Below, in pieces: positions 36,491-44,816 of a stretch of DNA of 64,000 bases; the first letter of the stretch is position 1, and each line of letters opens with the position of its first letter. Made by a program: the position numbers and the translations under genes. The notes below the pieces were generated by a model that saw only the letters and a list, made by a program, of their open reading frames with translations, had not been told where the DNA came from and did not search any database. Source of the stretch: Chryseobacterium potabilaquae (GTDB lineage Bacteria > Bacteroidota > Bacteroidia > Flavobacteriales > Weeksellaceae); the NCBI RefSeq assembly GCF_902728265.1, contig NZ_CACVBR010000015.1, forward strand, positions 20,315-84,314, read 5' to 3'.

Positions 36491-36885
36491 ATTATGTTGT
36501 ATTATTTTAAATTGCTTAAGGATATTAAGTATACAAATTTACGATAATTAGAGAAAAGAAAAAATAGGATCTATTTTTGTAGTCGGTGATGTGATATTTT
36601 CCTATTTATAGAAATGTCATTTTTCGAAACATAAAAGATAAAATGATTTCATTTTTCTGGTATATAAAGTAAAAATATTTCACTTTACTTATGGCTATTA
36701 TACTTTAAATATAGAGTATTAAGATGGTTTATTTGTTATTTGTATGTGTTTAAATATGAGTTGATTATTGTGTGTGTTGAGATAAAAGGTATTCTAACTT
36801 GTTGTGATTTTGAACATTTTAAATAACCTTTTTGATAGCGTGTGTTTTTTTTATGTTTTACTTTTACATAACACTTATGAAAGGT
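36491..36885. other. Gene-free spacer between pruA and the urease region
   Basis: About 395 bp of very AT-rich sequence. The only recognisable signal is a -7-like TAAATTTG (complement of 36534-36541) for pruA. I see no RNA gene, repeat or plausible small gene, and no clear promoter for the small gene that follows. Confidence 0.5.
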
Positions 36886-37248
36886 ATGAAAAAAAAGATA
36901 TTACTATTTTCTGTCGTGCTATTTTGTACGATCTTATGTGCCAGTTTTGGGGTATATAAGAAAGATAGTATAGATTCTTCTCAGCCTTCCTTAAAAGATC
37001 ACTTTTCACAAAAAACTAATAAAAATATACAGTCAGAAATATCTAACGTATTTTTTATTGATGATTTATCAGATGTTAATGATGTCGAGAAAGTAAAATT
37101 TGATTATTCGATTGTAGGACAGCAATGGTTAGACTACTTTTTTGAAAATTTTTCTTTTGATACTCCTATTTTGACACTTAGCAGCTATGTTCACATCTTG
37201 GCTCCTCGATACATATTGTATCATTCTTTCAAAATTGCCGACTGCTAA
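36886..37248 (+). CDS. Small exported or membrane-anchored protein, unknown
   Basis: A 120-residue protein if started at the ATG at 36886, which gives a normal signal or anchor helix (MKKKILLFSVVLFCTILCASFG); longer starts at 36877 or 36832 are possible. The rest has no motif I recognise; the C-terminus is aromatic and histidine-bearing (YVHILAPRYILYHSFKIADC). It is the gene immediately upstream of ureA but is separated by 148 bp containing two palindromes, so it is probably regulated apart from the urease genes. Confidence 0.45.
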   Translation: MKKKILLFSVVLFCTILCASFGVYKKDSIDSSQPSLKDHFSQKTNKNIQSEISNVFFIDDLSDVNDVEKVKFDYSIVGQQWLDYFFENFSFDTPILTLSSYVHILAPRYILYHSFKIADC

Positions 37249-37271
37249 TCTTTTTTCGTATTCTATTGATC

Positions 37272-37304
37272 TTTACGATTTGTATCTAGATACAGATCTG
37301 TAAG
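37272..37304. promoter_or_regulatory. Long palindrome upstream of ureA
   Basis: TGTATCTAGATACA (37281-37294) is a perfect 14-bp palindrome. Flanking bases extend it imperfectly (TTACGATT on the left, GATCTGTAA on the right) to about 32 bp. It ends 92 bp before ureA. Perfect short palindromes of this kind usually bind dimeric regulators; which one is unknown. A hairpin terminator for the upstream gene is less likely because no T run follows directly. Confidence 0.5.
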
Positions 37305-37342
37305 ACTCATTCCCTTTTTTTGATTTTATCTGTATTCCCATT

Positions 37343-37359
37343 TGTCTTTTCAAAAGACA
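37343..37359. promoter_or_regulatory. Second palindrome upstream of ureA
   Basis: TGTCTTTT-C-AAAAGACA is a perfect 8-bp-arm inverted repeat ending 37 bp before the ureA start. Its position in the expected promoter or leader makes an operator or a short leader hairpin plausible. Confidence 0.5.
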
Positions 37360-37396
37360 GACCGATATCGTATGTCCAATTTTAAATATAAAAAAT

Positions 37397-37699
37397 ATGC
37401 ATTTAACACCTAGAGAAACAGAGAAGCTTATGCTATTTATGGCTGGTGAGCTTGCCTTGAAGAGAAAAGACCGAGGTCTTAAACTAAACTATCCTGAATC
37501 TGTAGCATTGATTAGTCATTTTTTGCTTGAAGGAGCAAGAGATGGTAAAAGAGTAGCAGAGCTTATGCAAGAAGGAGCTAATCTTCTTACCAAAGATGAT
37601 GTTATGCCAGGTGTGGCAGAGATGATTCATGATGTTCAAATAGAGGCCACTTTTCCGGATGGAACTAAGTTGGTTACAGTACATAATCCAATCCGTTAA
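37397..37699 (+). CDS. ureA: Urease gamma subunit
   Basis: Smallest structural subunit of urease, which hydrolyses urea to ammonia and carbamate. The 100-residue protein [27 protein letters not shown]... with [20 protein letters not shown] and [14 protein letters not shown] is a full-length gamma subunit. It is the first gene of the urease run and precedes ureB by 10 bp. As in most bacteria the gamma and beta subunits are separate proteins, not fused as in Helicobacter. Confidence 0.97.
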   Translation: MHLTPRETEKLMLFMAGELALKRKDRGLKLNYPESVALISHFLLEGARDGKRVAELMQEGANLLTKDDVMPGVAEMIHDVQIEATFPDGTKLVTVHNPIR

Positions 37700-37709
37700 T
37701 ACTTTTAAT

Positions 37710-38078
37710 ATGATACCAGGAGAAATTTTTGTAAAAGAAGGAACTATTATCTGTAATGAAGGCAGAAAAACAGTTAAAATAAAAGTAATAAATACAGGTG
37801 ATAGACCTATTCAAGTGGGTTCACACTTTCACTTTTTTGAAGTAAATAAAGCGATGAGCTTTGATCGTGAAGCATCATTTGGAAAAAGATTAAATATTGT
37901 AGCCAGTACGGCTATTCGTTTTGAACCGGGGGAAGAAAAAGAAGTCGAATTAGTGGAGATTGGTGGGAATAAAGTGGCGAGAGGCTTTAATAATCTTGTT
38001 GATGGTTCTGTACATTCTGATGATCAGAAAAAAGTAAGTCTTGAGAAAGTAAAAGAATTAAATTTTAAAAATCATTAA
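37710..38078 (+). CDS. ureB: Urease beta subunit
   Basis: Structural beta subunit. I start at the ATG at 37710 because the protein then begins [18 protein letters not shown], the canonical start of bacterial UreB; an upstream frame start at 37659 lies inside ureA. The 122-residue chain includes [38 protein letters not shown] and [17 protein letters not shown], both family landmarks. Spaced 10 bp from ureA and 1 bp from ureC. Confidence 0.96.
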   Translation: MIPGEIFVKEGTIICNEGRKTVKIKVINTGDRPIQVGSHFHFFEVNKAMSFDREASFGKRLNIVASTAIRFEPGEEKEVELVEIGGNKVARGFNNLVDGSVHSDDQKKVSLEKVKELNFKNH

Positions 38079-38079
38079 T

Positions 38080-39801
38080 ATGAGTTTACATGTAGATAGA
38101 AAACAATACGCCAATATATTAGGTCCCACAACAGGAGATAAAATCAGACTTGGAGATACGGAGATTATTATTGAAATTGAAAAAGATTTCACGTATTACG
38201 GGGACGAAGCAGTCTTTGGCGGAGGAAAAACAGTTCGTGATGGAATGGGGCAAAATGTTACGGCAAAAAGAAATGAAGGAGTTCTTGATCTTTGTATTAC
38301 GGGAGCTGTAATTATTGATCACTGGGGAATTGTGAAGGCGGATATAGGAATTAAAGATGGCAAAATTGTAGGAATAGGAAAAGCCGGAAATCCTGATACG
38401 ATGGATGGAGTTTCACCTAATATGATTATAGGTGCTTCTACGGAAGTACATGGAGGTAAAGGATATATTGTAACAGCTGGAGGGATTGATACTCATATTC
38501 ATTATATCTGTCCTCAACAGATTGAGACGTCTTTATATAGTGGTATTACTACCATGATTGGAGGAGGAACAGGTCCAAATGACGGTACTAATGCTACTAC
38601 TGTTACTCCCGGAAAATTCAATATGCAAAAAATGCTAGAAGCTGCTGAAGAATACCCTATGAATCTTGGATTCTTTGGAAAAGGAAACTGTTCCGCTGAA
38701 GAGCCTATTGAAGAACAAGTGGAAGCAGGAGCATTGGGGGTAAAAATTCATGAAGATTGGGGGGCAACTCCTGCAGTGATTGATGCTGCTTTAAAAGTAG
38801 CCGATAAATATGATGTACAGGTGGCAATTCATACAGATACCCTTAATGAAGGAGGGTTTCTGGAGGATACCATGAGAGCTATTAATGGAAGAGTAATTCA
38901 TACTTTCCATACAGAAGGAGCAGGAGGTGGTCACGCTCCAGATATTATTAAAGCTGCCATGTACCCTAATGTCCTTCCTGCATCTACCAATCCAACACGT
39001 CCCTATACGGTTAATACGATTGATGAACATTTGGATATGTTGATGGTTTGTCATCATTTAAGTAAAAATATTCCTGAGGATGTAGCCTTTGCAGATTCTC
39101 GTATTCGCCCTGAAACCATTGCAGCAGAAGATATTCTTCATGATATGGGAGTTTTCAGTATTATGAGTTCGGATTCTCAAGCTATGGGAAGGCCCGGTGA
39201 AGTCATTACGAGAACTTGGCAAACGGCAAGTAAAATGAAGGACCAAAGGGGAGCTTTACAAGAAGATGAAGGGGCAGAAAATGATAATTACCGTACCAAA
39301 AGATATGTGGCAAAATATACGATCAATCCGGCAATTGCCCATGGAATTTCAGACTATGTAGGTTCTATTGAGGAAGGTAAATTAGCCGATTTGGTTATCT
39401 GGAAGCCTGCATTATTTGGAGTGAAACCTGAAATGATTGTAAAGGGAGGATTTGTAATTGCTGCTAAAATGGGTGATCCGAATGCTTCCATCCCAACACC
39501 ACAGCCAATTATTTATAGAAATATGTTTGGAGCACACGGAAGAGCAAAATATGGAATTTGTGCCAATTTCGTTTCTCAGATCTCCATAGACAATGGAACA
39601 ATAGCTGAGTATAAGTTGGAAAAAATGATTCTTCCGGTAAAAAATTGTAGAAATATTTCTAAAAAAGATCTTATTCATAATGATAAGACTCCTCTTATTG
39701 AGGTTAATCCAGAAAATTACAAAGTAACGGTTGATGGTGAATATGTCACATGTGAACCTGCTGAAAAATTACCTTTAACTCAATTATATTATTTGTTTTG
39801 A
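38080..39801 (+). CDS. ureC: Urease alpha (catalytic) subunit
   Basis: Carries the two-nickel active site. The 573-residue chain has all expected ligands: His139 and His141 in [14 protein letters not shown], the lysine to be carbamylated (Lys222) in [10 protein letters not shown], His251 in [12 protein letters not shown], the [12 protein letters not shown] segment, the flap cysteine (Cys324) in MVCHHLSK and the Asp in SSDSQAMGR. It is therefore expected to be active once nickel is inserted by the UreDEFG proteins encoded downstream. A terminator-like hairpin follows the gene. Confidence 0.98.
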   Translation: MSLHVDRKQYANILGPTTGDKIRLGDTEIIIEIEKDFTYYGDEAVFGGGKTVRDGMGQNVTAKRNEGVLDLCITGAVIIDHWGIVKADIGIKDGKIVGIGKAGNPDTMDGVSPNMIIGASTEVHGGKGYIVTAGGIDTHIHYICPQQIETSLYSGITTMIGGGTGPNDGTNATTVTPGKFNMQKMLEAAEEYPMNLGFFGKGNCSAEEPIEEQVEAGALGVKIHEDWGATPAVIDAALKVADKYDVQVAIHTDTLNEGGFLEDTMRAINGRVIHTFHTEGAGGGHAPDIIKAAMYPNVLPASTNPTRPYTVNTIDEHLDMLMVCHHLSKNIPEDVAFADSRIRPETIAAEDILHDMGVFSIMSSDSQAMGRPGEVITRTWQTASKMKDQRGALQEDEGAENDNYRTKRYVAKYTINPAIAHGISDYVGSIEEGKLADLVIWKPALFGVKPEMIVKGGFVIAAKMGDPNASIPTPQPIIYRNMFGAHGRAKYGICANFVSQISIDNGTIAEYKLEKMILPVKNCRNISKKDLIHNDKTPLIEVNPENYKVTVDGEYVTCEPAEKLPLTQLYYLF

Positions 39802-39810
39802 TGTGCAAGG

Positions 39811-39838
39811 AAAGGCTCGGTGCTTTTCCGAGCCTTTT
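39811..39838 (+). terminator. Terminator-like hairpin inside the urease locus
   Basis: AAAGGCTCGG and CCGAGCCTTT pair perfectly over 10 bp with a 7-nt loop, followed by a short T run. It lies 9 bp past the ureC stop, in the middle of the locus, and could lower transcription of the accessory genes relative to ureABC, or protect the ureABC message at its 3' end. Confidence 0.75.
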
Positions 39839-39869
39839 TAAAACTAACTATTTAATATTTTCTAGATCA

Positions 39870-40520
39870 ATGAACAATTTTAATAGAACCGCTTTTTCCC
39901 TAGCCCTAGTAGGATTGTCTATGGGTTCAGGGTCGATAAAAGCACAATTTTTAGGAGGAAGAAGGTTAAAGGATGATGAGGATGGACCAAAAGGGCAGTT
40001 TATGGTTTACGGATCATTAGATTATTCAAAAATAACGACACCTTCCACGAGTAGTAGTACGGTTTCGAGTGCGCCTCTTGGAGTGGGATATTTTATTAAT
40101 AATAATGATTTGATTGGGGTTAATTATGCCTATTCACAAAATGCAGTTGATCATAATGTAATATATAAACAAAATGAAGCCGGAATTTGGTATAGTCCCT
40201 CCGTAATGCTCGGAAAATATTTTGTGTTGATTGCTCAGGTTGATGCTCATTATGTTTGGGGACAACAATTAACCGCCACTGCCGAATCAATGGAAAGCTT
40301 TAGTGGATATCGCCTTCGTGCTTACCCTTTAATTGGAATAGTATTAGGAGGAGGTTGGGCGTTGAAGTTTAAATTCGCAGAACTTTCGATGCTTCAAACG
40401 AAAACAAAGCAAGAAGGCTGGACAAAAAACTATGTTGCCGGGATCAGTGGTTCCACATTTGGGGTTGGGATTTCCAAAAACTTTGACTTCAGAAAAAAAT
40501 CAAAAACAGATGATAATTAA
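39870..40520 (+). CDS. Outer-membrane beta-barrel protein in the urease locus
   Basis: A 216-residue exported protein. I start at the ATG at 39870 because it gives a proper signal peptide (MNNFNRTAFSLALVGLSMGSGSIKAQ); a start at 39798 overlaps the end of ureC and adds non-signal sequence. The mature part has alternating strands with aromatic ends (VYGSLDYSKITT, GVNYAYSQNAV, GIWYSPSVMLGKYFVLIAQVDAHYVWG), like small Bacteroidota outer-membrane proteins of the porin-fold type. Its 3' end overlaps ureE by 11 bp, so it belongs to the urease run. Passive passage of urea or metal across the outer membrane is a possible role, inferred from context. Confidence 0.65.
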   Translation: MNNFNRTAFSLALVGLSMGSGSIKAQFLGGRRLKDDEDGPKGQFMVYGSLDYSKITTPSTSSSTVSSAPLGVGYFINNNDLIGVNYAYSQNAVDHNVIYKQNEAGIWYSPSVMLGKYFVLIAQVDAHYVWGQQLTATAESMESFSGYRLRAYPLIGIVLGGGWALKFKFAELSMLQTKTKQEGWTKNYVAGISGSTFGVGISKNFDFRKKSKTDDN

Positions 40521-41019
40521 CGAAACAATAGGTAATCTTATCCAAAACCCCACAACAAAACCTGTGGATTATTTGGATTTGGAATGGTTTGAAACGACGA
40601 AGAGAATTCAACGTAAAAAAACCAGATTAGGGATAGATATTGCCATAAAGTTCCTAAGAGAAGGTCAGCGATTAAGAGAAGGAGATATTCTTTTTGAAGA
40701 TAATGAAAAGGTAATTGCGGTTAATATTATGGAGACGGAGGCTATTGTAATGTCTCCCGTTTCTTTACTGGAAATGGGAACCGTATGTTATGAAATTGGA
40801 AATAAGCATATCCCGCTTTTTATTCAAGATGATAAAGTCTTATTGCCTTTTGAAATGCCTATGTATAGATGGCTGGAAGCAAGTGGTTTCAAACCTGAAA
40901 AACAATTTGTTAAGCTTTTAAATCTCTTGAAATCTAATGTAGAACCTCATGGGCATGGAAGTTTAGGCTCAACAATTTTTACTAAAATTTTAAAAATGGC
41001 AGCTCCAAAAGATGAATAA
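40510..41019 (+). CDS. ureE: Urease accessory protein UreE (nickel chaperone)
   Basis: Delivers nickel to the UreDFG-apo-urease complex. The correct start is the ATG at 40510 (MIINETIGNLIQ...), giving 169 residues; a longer frame from 40432 lies wholly within the previous gene. The UreE peptide-binding and metal-binding domains are recognisable: RKKTRLGIDIAIKFLREGQRLREGDILFED and YEIGNKHIPLFIQDDKVLLPFEMPMYRWLEASG. The histidine-rich C-terminal tail of some UreE proteins is absent; only HGHG near the end remains. It overlaps ureF by 8 bp. Confidence 0.92.
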   Translation: MIINETIGNLIQNPTTKPVDYLDLEWFETTKRIQRKKTRLGIDIAIKFLREGQRLREGDILFEDNEKVIAVNIMETEAIVMSPVSLLEMGTVCYEIGNKHIPLFIQDDKVLLPFEMPMYRWLEASGFKPEKQFVKLLNLLKSNVEPHGHGSLGSTIFTKILKMAAPKDE

Positions 41020-41710
41020 TTTGAATATAAACTTTTTGTCGGGATTATTGCACCTATCTGACCCGACATTACCTATCGGAGGGTATACCCATTCCAATGG
41101 ATTAGAAACATTTGTCCAGCAAAGAATTGTTCATGATAGGATCACAGCAAAAGAGTTTGTTGGAAATATGCTTCAATATAATCTTAAATATAATGATGGG
41201 GCGTTCATGAAATTAGCATATGAAGCGGCGCAAAATGGAGATTTGGAATTACTTTTAAGCCTTGATAATGAGTGTAATGTTGTAAAGTGTCCAAAAGAAA
41301 TTCGTCAGGCAAGTCGGAAATTAGGACTTCGACTCATTAAAATTTTCAAAAGAAGGGAGAGTTTTTCTTTAATGGAAGCCTATGAAAAAGCAATCCAAGA
41401 GAATCAAGCAAATTCTCACTATTGTATTGTATTTGGAATCTATGCTTATTTAATGAAAATACCTTTATATGAAGCACTTTTAGGCTTCTATTACACATCG
41501 GTAGCGGGAATGATTACCAATGCGGTTAAACTCGTTCCTCTTGGGCAACTTGATGGTCAGGATATTCTATTCTCTTTATATCCGATTATGGAAAAGATTG
41601 TTTTAGAAACAATTGAGGTAGAAAGAGACTTGGTAGGGCTTTGCAATACATCTTTTGACATTAGGTGTATGCAGCATGAAAGACTTTATTCAAGATTGTA
41701 TATGTCTTAA
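41012..41710 (+). CDS. ureF: Urease accessory protein UreF
   Basis: Part of the UreDFG complex that regulates GTP-driven nickel insertion. The 232-residue protein opens with LLHLSDPTLPIGGYTHSNGLETFVQQ, the standard UreF start, and contains the helical middle and the C-terminal TNAVKLVPLGQLDGQ segment. It overlaps ureE by 8 bp and is 48 bp upstream of ureG. Confidence 0.95.
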   Translation: MNNLNINFLSGLLHLSDPTLPIGGYTHSNGLETFVQQRIVHDRITAKEFVGNMLQYNLKYNDGAFMKLAYEAAQNGDLELLLSLDNECNVVKCPKEIRQASRKLGLRLIKIFKRRESFSLMEAYEKAIQENQANSHYCIVFGIYAYLMKIPLYEALLGFYYTSVAGMITNAVKLVPLGQLDGQDILFSLYPIMEKIVLETIEVERDLVGLCNTSFDIRCMQHERLYSRLYMS

Positions 41711-41758
41711 TGATAAGAAAAACTAATACTCATAATTAATAACAAAAATATAATCAAA

Positions 41759-42397
41759 ATGGAAAACAGAAAATATATAAAAGTAGGAGTAGCTGGTCCT
41801 GTAGGTTCAGGAAAAACCGCTTTATTAGAGCGTTTAAGCAGAAAGCTATATGGAACTTATGATTTGGGAGTGATCACTAATGATATTTATACTAAAGAAG
41901 ACGCAGAATTCATGGCTAAAAATAGTCTTTTACCTCATGATAGGATTATTGGTGTGGAAACTGGAGGTTGTCCTCACACGGCTATTCGTGAAGATGCCAG
42001 TATGAATTTGGAAGCAGTGGATGAACTTGCAGCACGATTCCCGGATATAGAATTGGTGCTTATAGAAAGTGGAGGGGATAATTTATCTGCTACATTTAGT
42101 CCGGATCTTGCGGATGTTACTATTTTCATTATTGATGTAGCAGAAGGTGAAAAAATCCCAAGAAAAGGAGGTCCTGGAATTACGAGATCAGATTTATTGA
42201 TTATTAATAAAATCGATCTTGCTCCACACGTAGGTGCTAGTCTTGAAGTGATGGAAAGAGATGCCAGAAGAATGAGAAATGGAAATCCTTTTGTGTTTAC
42301 TAATCTTAAAACAGATGAAGGACTAGATAAAGTAATTGGATGGATCAAGAAATATGGTCTTTTAGAAGAATGTGAAGAACCGAATTTGGTAAGATAA
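41759..42397 (+). CDS. ureG: Urease accessory GTPase UreG
   Basis: SIMIBI-class GTPase that powers nickel insertion. The 212-residue protein has the P-loop GPVGSGKT (13-20), the ETGGCPH motif with nickel-binding Cys71-Pro-His73, the [17 protein letters not shown] switch region and the guanine-specificity NKIDLAP. There is no N-terminal His-rich stretch. It is followed directly by ureD with no bases between stop and start. Confidence 0.97.
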   Translation: MENRKYIKVGVAGPVGSGKTALLERLSRKLYGTYDLGVITNDIYTKEDAEFMAKNSLLPHDRIIGVETGGCPHTAIREDASMNLEAVDELAARFPDIELVLIESGGDNLSATFSPDLADVTIFIIDVAEGEKIPRKGGPGITRSDLLIINKIDLAPHVGASLEVMERDARRMRNGNPFVFTNLKTDEGLDKVIGWIKKYGLLEECEEPNLVR

Positions 42398-43186
42398 ATG
42401 AATAGCCGTTTACATCTCATTGCAGGATTTAAGGCTGGAAAGTCTTATGTAAAAGATTTGTATGTTTCACTTCCTTTCAGGGTTGTTTCTGTGGGACAGC
42501 GTAAAAGTGATGATAAGCTTTATCAAATGATTATGAGCTCTTCTCCCGGAATTTTGGATGGAGATCATTACCATTTGGATATCTCTGTAGAAAAAGGAGC
42601 TTCATTACAATTACAATCGCAATCTTATCAACGATTGTTTAATATGAAAGATAAAGCTGTTCAGGAGCTCCATATTTCTATGGAAGACGATACCTCTTTT
42701 GCGTATGTACCTCATCCTGTGGTTCCGCATGAAGATTCCAATTTTAAAAGTCAGGCAAAAATCCATATCGGGAATAATAGTCAGATTATTATGAGTGAAA
42801 TCATTACTTGTGGAAGAAAGCATTATGGAGAGGTTTTTAAGTTAAAACGTTTTCAAAACCTTACGGAAATTTATCATCAAAATAAATTAGTTCTCAAAGA
42901 TAATATACTTATTCAACCAGATTTGATTCCTATCAATAGCATAGGAAATCTTGAAGAATATACCCATCAAGGAACCCTTATTTTTTATACAACCAAAGAA
43001 CATGTACATAAAGAACACTTGATTAATACTATTATTGAATCAGCTGGAAAATTTCAAAATAAAATGGAAATAGGGGTTTCCGAGATGGATGATAATGGAT
43101 TTGTCGTAAGATCTTTAGGATATGGAGGTGAAATGATGTATGAATTTTTTCTTCATATTCAGGAGATTCTATGGGAATTAAATTAA
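42398..43186 (+). CDS. ureD: Urease accessory protein UreD (UreH)
   Basis: Scaffold that binds apo-urease and channels nickel into the active site. The 262-residue protein starts MNSRLHLIAGFKAGKSYVKDLYVSLPFRV and contains MIMSSSPGILDGDHYHLDISVEKGASLQLQSQSYQRLF, the family core, and VPHPVVPHEDSNF. In many bacteria ureD precedes ureA; here it is last of the accessory genes, as in several Bacteroidota. It abuts ureG exactly and precedes the nickel transporter gene by 13 bp. Confidence 0.94.
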   Translation: MNSRLHLIAGFKAGKSYVKDLYVSLPFRVVSVGQRKSDDKLYQMIMSSSPGILDGDHYHLDISVEKGASLQLQSQSYQRLFNMKDKAVQELHISMEDDTSFAYVPHPVVPHEDSNFKSQAKIHIGNNSQIIMSEIITCGRKHYGEVFKLKRFQNLTEIYHQNKLVLKDNILIQPDLIPINSIGNLEEYTHQGTLIFYTTKEHVHKEHLINTIIESAGKFQNKMEIGVSEMDDNGFVVRSLGYGGEMMYEFFLHIQEILWELN

Positions 43187-43199
43187 AATAACTTGAAAA

Positions 43200-43901
43200 A
43201 TGGACACTACAATTTGGGCACTTTTATTAAGTGCGATATCGATAAGTTTTATTCATACCGCTTCCGGGCCAGATCATTATTTACCTTTTATTGTGATTTC
43301 AAAATCAAAAAAATGGAGTGGAATGAAAACCACAATTCTGACCGTAGTTTGTGGATTAGGACATGTTTTAAGCTCTTTAATTTTAGGCTTCATTGGTGTT
43401 TTTTTAGGATGGCAGCTGAATAAGATCTCATGGTTTCAAGATTTAAGAGGAAACTTCTCAGGCTGGGCTTTATTGGTTTTTGGAGGAGTTTATTTGGTGT
43501 ATGGATTAGTTCAAGCTATTAGAAATAAACCTCATAAACATTTTGACGTTATGGGCGATGAGGTATATGTTTACGAACATAATCACAATGAAATGGTAAT
43601 GCCTCAAAAAAGAATAAGGGTAACGCCGCTTGTACTTTTCATGATCTTTGTGATGGGACCTAGTGAGCCTCTAATTCCCTTACTTTTTTATTCGGGTGTG
43701 AAGCATTCTATGTATGAGATTATGGTTTTGGTTACATCGTTTACGGTAACAACAGTTCTTACGATGCTGGGAATGGTTCTTTTAGGGCGCTATGGATATT
43801 CAACATTATTTAATACCGAAAAATTAGAACGCTATATGGGAGTGATAAGTGGTGCCGTAGTCACAGTATGTGGAATCGGAATGGTGTTTTTAGGTTGGTA
43901 A
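43200..43901 (+). CDS. Nickel-transporter-like membrane protein (UreH/NiCoT-like)
   Basis: A 233-residue protein with about six transmembrane helices. The first helix carries HTASGPDH (His19, Asp25, His26), a variant of the HX4DH nickel motif of NiCoT and UreH-type transporters with one extra residue. A histidine-rich cytoplasmic loop follows in the middle (KPHKHFDVMGDEVYVYEHNHN). The location directly after ureD supports nickel import for urease. It could also be classed in the broader TauE/SafE-like family; substrate is inference. Confidence 0.78.
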   Translation: MDTTIWALLLSAISISFIHTASGPDHYLPFIVISKSKKWSGMKTTILTVVCGLGHVLSSLILGFIGVFLGWQLNKISWFQDLRGNFSGWALLVFGGVYLVYGLVQAIRNKPHKHFDVMGDEVYVYEHNHNEMVMPQKRIRVTPLVLFMIFVMGPSEPLIPLLFYSGVKHSMYEIMVLVTSFTVTTVLTMLGMVLLGRYGYSTLFNTEKLERYMGVISGAVVTVCGIGMVFLGW

Positions 43902-43928
43902 AAATGATCAATTATAAAAATTAAATTT

Positions 43929-44816
43929 ATGGATAAATTTTTTGAAAAATTTTCTTTTCTCGATTATATTTTAAAAGGGGTTGGACAGATCATGCTTCAG
44001 GAAAATCGTTGGACAGGACTCTTATTCATTATAGGGATTTTCTTAGGAAGTTGGCAAGGGGGAACTGCTGTTTTATTATCGACATCAGTGGGTACGTTGA
44101 CGGCTATGAAGCTAAGATATGAAAAATCTGAAATTGAAGCCGGTTTGTATGGTTTTAGTGCAGCGTTGGTAGGAGTAGCATTGTCTTTTGTATTTCAAAC
44201 CACATGGTTGATTTGGCTTCTTATTATTGTGGGTGGAGCGTTGGCAAGTATTATCCAACACTTTTTTATTAAAAGAAAAATTATGGTATTTACGTTTCCA
44301 TTTATTATTATAACATGGATTTTCGTATTTGTATTGCATAATTTCACTCAAATTCCCCCTTCTGAAATGATTTCTTCTACAGCAGAAGCGGCGGATTATA
44401 GTGATTTTCTTACCTGTACTAATGCTTTTGGTGAAGTCATTTTTCAAGGAGGAATCATGTCAGGAGTTATTTTCTTTATCGCTGTATTTATCAGCTCACC
44501 AGCTGCGGCATTATATGGTTTTGCGGCTTCCATTTTAGGAGCTTATATCTCTCATGTGAATGGTGAACCGATTGAAAAAATTCATATGGGATTATTTGGA
44601 TTTAATGCAGTTCTTTCTGCTATTGTTTTTTCGGGGTTTAAAAAATCGGATGGTTTTTGGGTGCTCTTAGCAGTGGTATTGACTGTTATCATTGATGATT
44701 TTTTAGTCGATCATAATGTATTAAATGAAGTAGGAGGAGTGCTTACTTTCCCTTTTGTGCTAGGAACATGGATCACTCTTCTCATTGGCAAAGTGGTTCT
44801 AAAAAAAATAAATTAA
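43929..44816 (+). CDS. Urea transporter
   Basis: A 295-residue channel of the urea transporter (UT/Yut) family. It has about ten hydrophobic segments arranged as two similar halves, with IGIFLGSWQGGTAVLLSTSVGTLTAMKL and GLYGFSAALVGVALSF in the first half and the matching LYGFAASILGAYIS and HMGLFGFNAVLSAIVF in the second. This repeated GFxA/N-AL pattern is the family signature. It would let urea cross the inner membrane to the cytoplasmic urease. The TonB receptor gene starts at the next base after its stop. Confidence 0.9.
   Translation: MDKFFEKFSFLDYILKGVGQIMLQENRWTGLLFIIGIFLGSWQGGTAVLLSTSVGTLTAMKLRYEKSEIEAGLYGFSAALVGVALSFVFQTTWLIWLLIIVGGALASIIQHFFIKRKIMVFTFPFIIITWIFVFVLHNFTQIPPSEMISSTAEAADYSDFLTCTNAFGEVIFQGGIMSGVIFFIAVFISSPAAALYGFAASILGAYISHVNGEPIEKIHMGLFGFNAVLSAIVFSGFKKSDGFWVLLAVVLTVIIDDFLVDHNVLNEVGGVLTFPFVLGTWITLLIGKVVLKKIN

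Noticed and set aside
39798..39869. Longer start for the urease-locus outer-membrane protein
   Set aside because: It runs through the terminator hairpin and gives no signal peptide; the ATG at 39870 does.
40432..40509. Longer start for ureE
   Set aside because: The extra residues are an out-of-frame reading of the previous gene; UreE homology starts at 40510.
41974..42420. Reverse-strand frame of 148 codons inside ureG
   Set aside because: It is the antisense of a strongly conserved gene and shows no domain of its own.
44112..44447. Reverse-strand frame of 111 codons inside the urea transporter gene
   Set aside because: It lies opposite a well-supported gene, and its translation is rich in Lys, Asn and Cys without any domain, as expected of a shadow frame.
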